Source: a virus. From it: 64,000 nucleotides of DNA. The notes under the pieces are model-generated. The model did no database searches, was not told where the DNA came from, and saw only the letters and a program-made list of their open reading frames with translations. Position 1 is the first letter of the stretch. Every line of letters begins with the position of its first letter. Of the stretch, positions 58,504-64,000 are shown piece after piece. The stretch lies in the IMG/VR virus record IMGVR_UViG_3300037324_000043, positions 1-64,000 of that record, one strand, 5' to 3'. The translations under genes and the position numbers were made by a program.

Positions 58504-58980
58504 ATGAATTATTTCAAGGACTGTAAAAAATTAGACGAAGCGAAGACACTATTTAGAAAATTATGCCTGAAGCTTCACCCGGACACGGGAGGAACAAACG
58601 AAGACTTTATTTTCATGTTCAACCAATTCAAGAGCTTCAGACCCTTAGAAGGATTTGAAGAACCTTTCAACGCTGAAAAATTCTATAATAACGAAGTAAA
58701 GGCATTTGATATTTTGGACGACGTGAAGGTAAGCTTTGTTGGTTCTTTCATATGGTTAGAAGACAATGAAAAAGGAGCCACATACAGACAGAAAGACATA
58801 ATTAATTCAATGGTTATCCAAGGCAAAAATAAGGCCCGCTTTGCCAAATTAAAGAAGGTTTGGTTTTTCTCCCCCGAAGGCTACAAACAGAAGGCAAAAA
58901 GTGGAAAGAGTTTGGCCCAAATTAAAAGCAAGTACGGAAGCAAGGAATACGCGACCAAAGGCAAACAGTTAGTATCCTAA
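58504..58980 (+). CDS. DnaJ-like (J-domain) protein, 158 aa
   Basis: Residues about 10-45 hold LFRKLCLKLHPDTGGTNEDF, a J-domain with the HPD tripeptide and a GG turn. The C-terminal 60 residues (VWFFSPEGYKQKAKSGKS, then IKSKYGSKEY) match the trailing region of small plasmid and phage J-proteins. Such proteins may recruit host Hsp70 (DnaK) for plasmid or phage processes. Context: right module with DUF3560 and RadC. Confidence 0.8.
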   Translation: MNYFKDCKKLDEAKTLFRKLCLKLHPDTGGTNEDFIFMFNQFKSFRPLEGFEEPFNAEKFYNNEVKAFDILDDVKVSFVGSFIWLEDNEKGATYRQKDIINSMVIQGKNKARFAKLKKVWFFSPEGYKQKAKSGKSLAQIKSKYGSKEYATKGKQLVS

Positions 58981-59005
58981 GTACATTTTTTATCTATTAA
59001 AAAAA

Positions 59006-59033
59006 GCTCGGTTCTATTGGTTTAGAACCGAGC
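59006..59033 (+). repeat. Stem-loop family B, copy 3 (loop ATTGGTTT)
   Basis: GCTCGGTTCT pairs perfectly with AGAACCGAGC (10 bp). Followed by AACTAATTTTAAAACCC and ATG 59059. Not a terminator: no T-run follows. Confidence 0.9.
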
Positions 59034-59058
59034 AACTAATTTTAAAACCCTTTTCACA

Positions 59059-59316
59059 ATGTCAGATTTAATGAGCACTAAGCGTAATGTTTACACTTTG
59101 AAATTTAGAAGTAGCCACGAACTTTATTTTTTTTCAACTGATGAACAGTTAAACGAAATTTTAAGGCTCCCGAACACTAAGCACGGAATCGAAAAAATTA
59201 AAGTTTACAACAATAAGGACCGATTTATAAGGGTATCAAAAACCGACTTTCAAAACTGGTTTAGTTTCAACACGGAAGCAATGGAGATACTAAGAAACAT
59301 TAATTTTTTAAAATAA
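59059..59316 (+). CDS. Hypothetical protein, 85 aa
   Basis: Unrecognised, with a beta-rich core (NVYTLKFRSSHELYFFS, then IEKIKVYNNKDRFIRVSK). Seven bases from the next gene. Confidence 0.6.
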   Translation: MSDLMSTKRNVYTLKFRSSHELYFFSTDEQLNEILRLPNTKHGIEKIKVYNNKDRFIRVSKTDFQNWFSFNTEAMEILRNINFLK

Positions 59317-59323
59317 AGTAATT

Positions 59324-59587
59324 ATGATTTATCTAAAAAAGTCAAACGTTCAAGAGATTGACAAACACATCAAAGACGCTTTTAAATCCAAGATAATTGA
59401 GGGCAAATTATTTGCCCTTTTAAAATTAGTTGAGACAAAAGGCGAGCCAATGCAGGCAGAGGACAACGAATATTTAAACGGCCTTAAAGTACTGGAATAT
59501 AAAAAAGGCTTTTATATAGGATTTAAAAAGCAGGAATTTTTAAATGGATCCTTCAAGCTTAACACAGTAGCACTAAAAACCACTTAA
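59324..59587 (+). CDS. Hypothetical protein, 87 aa
   Basis: Not recognised. Contains ALLKLVETKGEPMQAEDNEY and ends with short strands. Co-transcribed with its neighbours. Confidence 0.6.
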   Translation: MIYLKKSNVQEIDKHIKDAFKSKIIEGKLFALLKLVETKGEPMQAEDNEYLNGLKVLEYKKGFYIGFKKQEFLNGSFKLNTVALKTT

Positions 59588-59609
59588 CAACAATTCAAAA
59601 TTTAACACG

Positions 59610-60521
59610 ATGGAAAATTTAAACAGTTACAAAAAATTTGCGCCTAATGTATTTGTCGCAAAATGCCACGAACAAAACGAGAAAGGCGAAACGGTAATTA
59701 TTACAACCAAATACGGGCAGGAGCACGAAAACGAAATACACAATTATTTAGGCAAAACGGCAGATGATTTTTACTTGTATTCAATTACTAGGTGCGACGG
59801 GTTCAACAGTCAAGAGAGAGCCAAAAAGAAAGCGGAGAAATTAAGCGGTTACGCTTCGAACGCTGAGAAGCGAAGCAATGAAGCATATAAAAAATCTGAT
59901 ATGAGCGAGAGCGCAACGGGTATTCCGTTTGGACAGCCCATTCTAGTAGGACACCACAGCGAGCGAAGACACCGCAAAACTTTAGAGAGAGCATCACGAG
60001 CAATGGACAAGACCGTTGAAGAGAGCAACAAGGCAGAAGATTATAAAAGCCGCGCGGAATACTGGATAAATAAAGCTAGTAAAATCAATTTGTCAATGCC
60101 TGAAAGCTTGGAGTTTTACGAGTTCAAACTAGAGGAGGCAATCAAGAACCACAAATTTTTAAAGGACAACCCAAGCGAGAGGCGCCACGGTTATAGCCTG
60201 ACATATGCAAATAAGACAGTAAAGGAGACTCGTAATAATTTAAATCTAGCGGTTAGGCTCTGGGGTTCTGATGAAGTTATAAAACAAATCGCAGACGAGA
60301 AAAAAGAGAAGGCAGAAGCCGAAGCAGGGAAAAGCAAGAAAAAAACGGATATAGTTTTAAAATACGGTGGGTTTTTCGCCTTCAATAACGATCAATTAAA
60401 AAGTGGTCACGCTAAAATTTTGGAAGCTGGACACATTGAAAAAGGGGAAAAAGTAAGCCATTTAAAACATGGCTTATATATTCCATCTAAAAATGTAGAT
60501 GCTTTTTTAAAGGAGCTATAA
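59610..60521 (+). CDS. DUF3560-domain protein, 303 aa
   Basis: Residues about 60-210 carry the DUF3560 signature: ERAKKKAEKLSGYASNAEKR, then GIPFGQPILVGHHSERRHRK, then a helical segment. The family is common on plasmids and ICEs with unknown function, often alongside antirestriction proteins. The N-terminal and C-terminal flanks look separate. Placed in the accessory module with RadC and a J-protein. Confidence 0.8.
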   Translation: MENLNSYKKFAPNVFVAKCHEQNEKGETVIITTKYGQEHENEIHNYLGKTADDFYLYSITRCDGFNSQERAKKKAEKLSGYASNAEKRSNEAYKKSDMSESATGIPFGQPILVGHHSERRHRKTLERASRAMDKTVEESNKAEDYKSRAEYWINKASKINLSMPESLEFYEFKLEEAIKNHKFLKDNPSERRHGYSLTYANKTVKETRNNLNLAVRLWGSDEVIKQIADEKKEKAEAEAGKSKKKTDIVLKYGGFFAFNNDQLKSGHAKILEAGHIEKGEKVSHLKHGLYIPSKNVDAFLKEL

Positions 60522-60531
60522 ACTAACAACA

Positions 60532-60563
60532 GCCTGCAAGACGTAGCGAATATTCTTGCAGGT
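60532..60563 (+). repeat. Stem-loop family A, copy 2 (loop CGTAGCGAATAT)
   Basis: GCCTGCAAGA pairs with TCTTGCAGGT (10 bp, one G-U). Loop core CGTAGCGAATA is identical to copy 57371-57402. Followed by ATCTAACAACAATTC. Confidence 0.85.
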
Positions 60564-60613
60564 ATCTAACAACAATTCAAACCAGATCCACGGATCACAA
60601 ACCCCCAAAAATT

Positions 60614-60811
60614 ATGATTGAATACAGAGTTATCAACATAGATTATGATACTAATGATATAAAAGGTTTACCCGTATCATTAGATATTAAAATACCTTTT
60701 GAAATAATGGAGGAGGGCGAAGAGTCTATTGACTATTTTATAAGTGACGAAATATCTAATTTAACTGGATTTTGTCATTTTGGTTATAATAGATTAATTA
60801 TAAATAATTAA
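60614..60811 (+). CDS. Hypothetical protein, 65 aa
   Basis: Unrecognised acidic protein (MIEYRVINIDYDTNDIKGLP, then SDEISNLTGFCHFGYN). The next gene is preceded by the AACCCCCAAGACATGA leader. Confidence 0.6.
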   Translation: MIEYRVINIDYDTNDIKGLPVSLDIKIPFEIMEEGEESIDYFISDEISNLTGFCHFGYNRLIINN

Positions 60812-60825
60812 CCCCCAAGACATGA
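60810..60825 (+). repeat. C-rich start leader repeat, copy 1
   Basis: AACCCCCAAGACATGA, identical to 61111-61126 and including the start codon. Similar C-runs before the ATG occur at 60590-60613 and 61419-61431. Confidence 0.75.
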
Positions 60826-61058
60826 CACCAAAAACCAAAACTTACACTTACTCAATCAGGAACAACAAAGTTGAGATTAAAAAGGTCCAAAGAACTAAAA
60901 CACAATACGAGTATTTTTTAAAAATATTCATAGGCCAAAGTGACTATGAGTCTATTTTAATTTATCAACGAATGTGGTTAACAAAGAAAAACGCACTAGC
61001 ACACGCCAAAGACGCTATAATAGACGCCAAAAAGCCAAGACTAGAAAGAGTAATATAA
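60822..61058 (+). CDS. Hypothetical protein, 78 aa
   Basis: Basic, with TYSIRNNKVEIKKVQRTKTQYE and a helical C-terminus AKDAIIDAKKPRLERVI. Not recognised. Confidence 0.6.
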   Translation: MTPKTKTYTYSIRNNKVEIKKVQRTKTQYEYFLKIFIGQSDYESILIYQRMWLTKKNALAHAKDAIIDAKKPRLERVI

Positions 61059-61067
61059 CCCCTAACC

Positions 61068-61095
61068 GCTTCAGGCCATTGGTTTGGCTTGGAGC
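61068..61095 (+). repeat. Stem-loop family B, copy 4 (loop ATTGGTTT)
   Basis: GCTTCAGGCC pairs with GGCTTGGAGC at all 10 positions, two as G-U. Followed by ACCTAACTAATTTAAAACCC and ATG 61123. Confidence 0.9.
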
Positions 61096-61110
61096 ACCTA
61101 ACTAATTTAA

Positions 61111-61126
61111 AACCCCCAAGACATGA
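61111..61126 (+). repeat. C-rich start leader repeat, copy 2
   Basis: AACCCCCAAGACATGA, including ATG 61123. Confidence 0.75.
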
Positions 61127-61311
61127 AAAAACGACTATTAAATGGTGAAATGATTGACTTAACAAATGAAATTGATTCAGTTACAATTTGGTTTCAATCA
61201 AAAACAAATAATTTTTGTTTAATGTTAAATGCAAAAGTTGTAAAGGCAACTAAAACATGGAATCCTATTCAAGAAAAACTAGAAAATATTGGGAATCTAA
61301 AAGAAATGTAA
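61123..61311 (+). CDS. Hypothetical protein, 62 aa
   Basis: Unrecognised; N-terminal MKKRLLNGEMIDLTNEID and a later TWNPIQEKLENIG. It overlaps the following small membrane peptide by one base. Confidence 0.55.
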   Translation: MKKRLLNGEMIDLTNEIDSVTIWFQSKTNNFCLMLNAKVVKATKTWNPIQEKLENIGNLKEM

Positions 61312-61418
61312 TGAATGAATTGACAAGTCAAATTATATTTCACGTTGCAATAGTTATGAAGACATTCTTTGTAATAGACATTATTATCTTTTTAATCAAC
61401 AAGAGTAAAAATATTTAA
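61311..61418 (+). CDS. Small membrane peptide, 35 aa
   Basis: ATG overlaps the previous stop by one base. Hydrophobic centre IIFHVAIVMKTFFVIDIIIF indicates a single membrane helix. Its length makes certainty low. Confidence 0.45.
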   Translation: MNELTSQIIFHVAIVMKTFFVIDIIIFLINKSKNI

Positions 61419-61430
61419 AACCCCCCAAAC

Positions 61431-61886
61431 ATGGAAGCACACGAATACGACGCATTGCCAGAGGAAGTAAAAACCATTTTAAGTGCCTTTGATGATAACA
61501 AGGATTTATACAAAGAATGTGTAAAGATCGAAACCAAGTTAGCCGGCATAAATTATCAATGTAACTACGGTTTAGCCGGTGTAATTTACGACGTTAAGCC
61601 CCTCATCAAATTTGCTAAATTCTTCGAGGTTAACGGATATTGGAAGGACGACAAAACAAGCTTCAGAAACGCTTTATTTTCTGTAGATGTTCCAGATATC
61701 GACGCTGAAAAAATCAGCGATACGACCCAAATAAATGGGGTAAATGACGAGGATATATCTTTTTATGGCCTTGACGAATCCGAAATTAAAAGACTAATAG
61801 AAGAGGGAGCCAAGAACGATCAACTGGATTTTGTGATCACTGCTTACAAGCCTTTTTTCCCTCAACTAAAAACCCAGAAATTATGA
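61431..61886 (+). CDS. Hypothetical acidic protein, 151 aa
   Basis: Acidic and mixed alpha/beta (MEAHEYDALPEEVKTILSAF, then INYQCNYGLAGVIYDVKPLI). Overlaps the next gene by four bases. Acidity and neighbours might hint at antirestriction mimicry, but there is no specific family. Confidence 0.6.
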   Translation: MEAHEYDALPEEVKTILSAFDDNKDLYKECVKIETKLAGINYQCNYGLAGVIYDVKPLIKFAKFFEVNGYWKDDKTSFRNALFSVDVPDIDAEKISDTTQINGVNDEDISFYGLDESEIKRLIEEGAKNDQLDFVITAYKPFFPQLKTQKL

Positions 61887-62092
61887 GTTTACAAACTTAC
61901 AGCGACGAGACGCTTATGCGAAGGTTACAAAATTACGATGAAAAATACTTTTTAAACCATTCAAAATCAGTAGACAAATTCTCTGATGTATTGGACCTTA
62001 AAATGAGAGACAAAGCGAAGGAGATAGCCCAAGAGCTAACAAATAGAGGTGTATTTTTTTCAGCAGTACACCTGAAAATTAATAATTACTAG
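61883..62092 (+). CDS. Hypothetical protein, 69 aa
   Basis: Helical (MSLQTYSDETLMRRLQNYDE, then LKMRDKAKEIAQELTNRG). ATGA overlap with the gene upstream. Not recognised. Confidence 0.6.
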   Translation: MSLQTYSDETLMRRLQNYDEKYFLNHSKSVDKFSDVLDLKMRDKAKEIAQELTNRGVFFSAVHLKINNY

Positions 62093-62134
62093 AAACCGTT
62101 AGAGCGGTTAAAAATAGGTGTTAAGCTCTAAGCG

Positions 62135-62152
62135 TGGAGGGTTCGCCCTCCA
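62135..62152 (+). repeat. UUCG-tetraloop hairpin
   Basis: TGGAGGG and CCCTCCA flank TTCG, a very stable tetraloop hairpin. A short AACCG/CGGTT hairpin lies at 62095-62110. No T-run follows, so it is not a standard terminator. Confidence 0.75.
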
Positions 62153-62179
62153 GTCACATTAATTTTAAAAGCACGGGAA

Positions 62180-62434
62180 ATGCACACAAATTTAGGCGCA
62201 GACGCGTTAAACACAATGGAAGGGTACAAGGAGCTATGTACCGATGGAGAGTTTGAAACCTTCGAAAACGGGATAATAGGTTTTGATATCGCACTTACTG
62301 GTTTTGGTTATCCAGCAATAGAAGCAAAACATAAGCTCATAAACATTAGGGATTTAGATTTCGATGGTTTTACAGCCGTTATGTATGTTTATTTTGGAAA
62401 ATTGCCAAGCGAATATTTAGACAAAGCACTATGA
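62180..62434 (+). CDS. Hypothetical protein, 84 aa
   Basis: Unrecognised acidic protein (MHTNLGADALNTMEGYKELC, then YPAIEAKHKLINIRDLDFDG). A shortened CACGGGAA leader precedes the ATG. Its stop overlaps the next ATG. Confidence 0.6.
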   Translation: MHTNLGADALNTMEGYKELCTDGEFETFENGIIGFDIALTGFGYPAIEAKHKLINIRDLDFDGFTAVMYVYFGKLPSEYLDKAL

Positions 62435-62589
62435 AAAACTTCTTTCATAAACCAAGACGTTACATGGGTAAAAAAAGCCCAGAGAACGACAATTTAGGGA
62501 ACCTGATGCATAACTATAATTTCAGTATTGCAATACAGGAGAATAGTTCACAGGTCAAGATTCAAGGCTTTATTTTATGGATCAACTAA
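62431..62589 (+). CDS. Small protein, 52 aa
   Basis: ATG overlaps the preceding stop (ATGA). Basic start MKNFFHKPRRYMGKKS, hydrophobic end. Not recognised. Confidence 0.5.
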   Translation: MKNFFHKPRRYMGKKSPENDNLGNLMHNYNFSIAIQENSSQVKIQGFILWIN

Positions 62590-62606
62590 TTTTAAAAAGT
62601 AAACCA

Positions 62607-63059
62607 ATGAAAACTTACAAAAAACAAATCAGCCAATATTCACTGAAGAAAAACAAAACCGATATTAATTCTATCAAAATAACGTGCAGCAGAGACGCTC
62701 AGAAATACGCAAGGCAATTTTATTTTGATGATATAGATATTTTTGAGAGCTTTTTTGTAATTATGCTCAATAATGCCAATAATACTATCGGTTATGTGAA
62801 AATAAGTCAAGGAGGTATCACGGGAACCATGGTTGATGTAAGAATAGTGGCGAAATATTGCGTTGATTCATTGGCTGTATCTTGTATTTTGGTCCATAAT
62901 CACCCCAGCGGTATAATGAAGCCGAGTCAATCAGATAAGGATATGACCAATAAGCTAAAAAAAGGACTGGATTTATTAGATGTGAAAATCCTTGATCACA
63001 TAATTTTGTCACCAGAAGAAAACGAATATTTCAGCTTCGGTGATGAAAATTTAATGTAA
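62607..63059 (+). CDS. radC: RadC-like JAB-domain protein, 150 aa
   Basis: The JAB/MPN metal site is clear: VHNHPSGIMKPSQSDKD gives HxH and a downstream S-x2-D. Preceding residues (FFVIMLNNANNTIGYVKIS) and following ones (LLDVKILDHIILSPEENEYFSFG) fit RadC. On plasmids and ICEs, RadC-like proteins are often grouped with antirestriction genes; its biochemical role is not settled. The ATG at 62607 has an A-rich leader; an alternative in-frame ATG lies at 62577 inside the previous gene. Confidence 0.85.
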   Translation: MKTYKKQISQYSLKKNKTDINSIKITCSRDAQKYARQFYFDDIDIFESFFVIMLNNANNTIGYVKISQGGITGTMVDVRIVAKYCVDSLAVSCILVHNHPSGIMKPSQSDKDMTNKLKKGLDLLDVKILDHIILSPEENEYFSFGDENLM

Positions 63060-63099
63060 AACTATATATTTAATAATCAAAAATCAAAACTTAGAAAAC

Positions 63100-63384
63100 A
63101 TGAAAAAAGTTGAGACTACAAAAACTGAATTTATAAAGGGCGCTGCTTATACTGCTCAAAATCAACATCAATCAGTATTAAATGGAGATACTGATTATGA
63201 TTCAGCAAGAAAAACAGTTCTTAAATTTATGAATTTTGGATTAAAAGAAGGGCAGTATTATAATATGATGGAGTATTTTGACAGTAAAATATCTGGATCA
63301 GGTGATGTAATGAAAAACAAAGTATTGCTTGAGAGTAGCAAAAAAGAAGCTTGGGAAGCCTTAGAATATTTTGATTTAATCTAA
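63100..63384 (+). CDS. Hypothetical protein, 94 aa
   Basis: Not recognised; helical, with MKKVETTKTEFIKGAAYTAQ and VLLESSKKEAWEALEYF. Followed by a hairpin region. Confidence 0.6.
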   Translation: MKKVETTKTEFIKGAAYTAQNQHQSVLNGDTDYDSARKTVLKFMNFGLKEGQYYNMMEYFDSKISGSGDVMKNKVLLESSKKEAWEALEYFDLI

Positions 63385-63398
63385 TATTATTAACAACC

Positions 63399-63442
63399 AG
63401 CGGAAGCCTAAGAAGCCATGCGAGATCACGACTCGTTCCGCT
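63399..63442 (+). repeat. Bipartite stem-loop before ATG 63464
   Basis: AGCGGAA (63399-63405) pairs with TTCCGCT (63436-63442). CGAG and CTCG form an inner helix directly next to the second arm. The tail ACTAACTTTAAATTCAAAACC resembles those after families A and B. Confidence 0.7.
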
Positions 63443-63463
63443 ACTAACTTTAAATTCAAAACC

Positions 63464-63544
63464 ATGAAACCAGAAACTAAAAAAGATGCACTATATTGGA
63501 GCATTATTATAATGCTAGGAGCCGCAGTAATAATTTTACTATAA
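63464..63544 (+). CDS. Small membrane peptide, 26 aa
   Basis: ATG 63464 to TAA 63544. One membrane helix (ALYWSIIIMLGAAVIILL). Placed just before the Xre gene. Length limits certainty. Confidence 0.4.
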   Translation: MKPETKKDALYWSIIIMLGAAVIILL

Positions 63545-63554
63545 AAAAAGGGAA

Positions 63555-63803
63555 ATGTCAGAAACAGAATATTCGGAAATAGAAAAAAATGATACGGATC
63601 TCGTTCAAAAAGTAGCTGCTCTAATAAGAACAAGGCGCGAAGAACTAGGAATGGGTCAAGTCCTTCTCTCACAATTAAGTGGAGTAGAAAGAGCTAATAT
63701 AAGCAGGCTAGAGAGAGGTAAGCGCCCAGGGCTTACATTTTTAATCGTAGTAAAATTATTCACTGCTTTGAAAATTGACTTTGCTGAGATTGACAATTTG
63801 TAA
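63555..63803 (+). CDS. Xre/HTH_3 regulator, 82 aa
   Basis: An HTH_3 fold from about residue 17: VAALIRTRREELGMGQVLLS, then QLSGVERANISRLERGKRPG. It should bind DNA and control the right module, perhaps its own promoter region. Single-domain length. It ends 17 bases before a bidirectional terminator. Confidence 0.85.
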   Translation: MSETEYSEIEKNDTDLVQKVAALIRTRREELGMGQVLLSQLSGVERANISRLERGKRPGLTFLIVVKLFTALKIDFAEIDNL

Positions 63804-63819
63804 AGTAAAAAATCTATTA

Positions 63820-63856
63820 AAAAAGGTCCTCCGATTATTCGGCAGGACCTTTTTTT
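63820..63856. terminator. Bidirectional terminator at the right edge of the module
   Basis: AGGTCCT pairs with AGGACCT, with CCG/CGG stacked inside, flanked by A- and T-runs on both sides. It closes the Xre gene and the convergent leftward gene, whose stop codon lies within it. Confidence 0.85.
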
Positions 63857-64000
63857 ATGTCTAATAATTTCTTGATCATGCCTTCAATTCGATTTAGCTG
63901 TTCAGGAATAACAGATATTTTATTGAAATCGATCAATGCAGGAGGAATTTCGGTTTTCGGCAAGGCAATATTCAATAAATTTGCTTGAGATTGAAGATCT
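63835..64000 (-). CDS. Partial CDS, C-terminal 54 residues of an unrecognised protein
   Basis: A leftward frame enters from the right edge and stops at TAA (63837-63835). The visible end reads PPALIDFNKISVIPEQLNRI followed by EGMIKKLLDIKKGPAE, helical and basic. The stop lies inside the terminator hairpin. The product is unknown. Confidence 0.6.
   Translation of the reverse strand, partial: DLQSQANLLNIALPKTEIPPALIDFNKISVIPEQLNRIEGMIKKLLDIKKGPAE

Noticed and set aside
1-64000. Integrase, transposase, DNA polymerase, primase or replicative helicase
   Set aside because: None of the encoded proteins shows the expected motifs, although genes outside the window cannot be excluded.

Overview
The window looks like 64 kb of a tailed phage of a Bacteroidota host, probably a flavobacterium. 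The DNA is AT-rich. Starts are preceded by A-rich leaders instead of Shine-Dalgarno sites, and intergenic spaces repeatedly carry the Bacteroidota -7 box TANNTTTG. The virion genes point to a short-tailed (podovirus) particle of crAss-like type: a 777-residue large terminase, 805-residue portal, scaffold, major capsid protein, two small ring/connector-like proteins, a 1544-residue nozzle (muzzle-like) protein and very large internal virion proteins. No tape measure, sheath or tail-tube gene is seen.

Layout. (1) 1-1375: leftward operon of small unknown genes. (2) 1376-2427: intergenic repeats, an S24 (LexA/CI-type) repressor and a divergent operator/promoter region. (3) 2428-14746: rightward early operon with an SbcC-like ATPase, MazG-like NTPase, RecT, a metallo-beta-lactamase-fold protein beside RecT, a DUF3127 OB-fold protein with an SSB-like acidic tip, a predicted structured small RNA (about 9043-9144), a DUF1376-type replication protein and a C5 cytosine methyltransferase with a long second ORF inside it in the +1 frame. 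No polymerase, primase or replicative helicase is present. (4) 14762-33276: leftward late genes for internal virion and tail proteins, interrupted by a secreted-protein gene with its own promoter. (5) 33375-36193: rightward cargo island with a PP-loop ATPase. (6) 36282-50212: leftward capsid, portal, terminase, chaperonin-like, lysis and fibre genes, followed by 50237-51214. (7) 51318-51938: a lone rightward winged-helix gene. (8) 51994-56334: leftward genes for a GroES-like protein, RusA, DEDDh exonuclease, KTSC protein and a RepL-like winged-helix protein. (9) 56335-57425: a gene-poor kilobase with iteron-like repeats. (10) 57426-63803: rightward module of small genes with plasmid/ICE flavour (DnaJ-like, DUF3560, RadC, Xre), separated by a recurrent family of stem-loops. 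A leftward partial gene follows.

How it fits together. The repressor should hold the rightward early promoter. The early operon supplies recombination, ssDNA binding, replication initiation and DNA methylation and leaves polymerisation to the host. Late genes build a podoviral particle whose internal proteins would be ejected with the DNA. GroES-like proteins may help fold the capsid, and a holin/M15 peptidase cassette lyses the cell. A repressor without any visible integrase, plus a RepL-like gene next to repeats, suggests that a phage-plasmid lifestyle should be considered, although an integrase could lie outside the window.

Most striking signals: a family of 10-bp stems with changing sequence but constant loops in the right module; the overprinted reading frame in the methyltransferase; the promoter-to-terminator small RNA at 9043-9144; the 2631-residue polyvalent virion protein with an ADP-ribosyltransferase-like segment; and the two GroES-like proteins, one apparently tandem.
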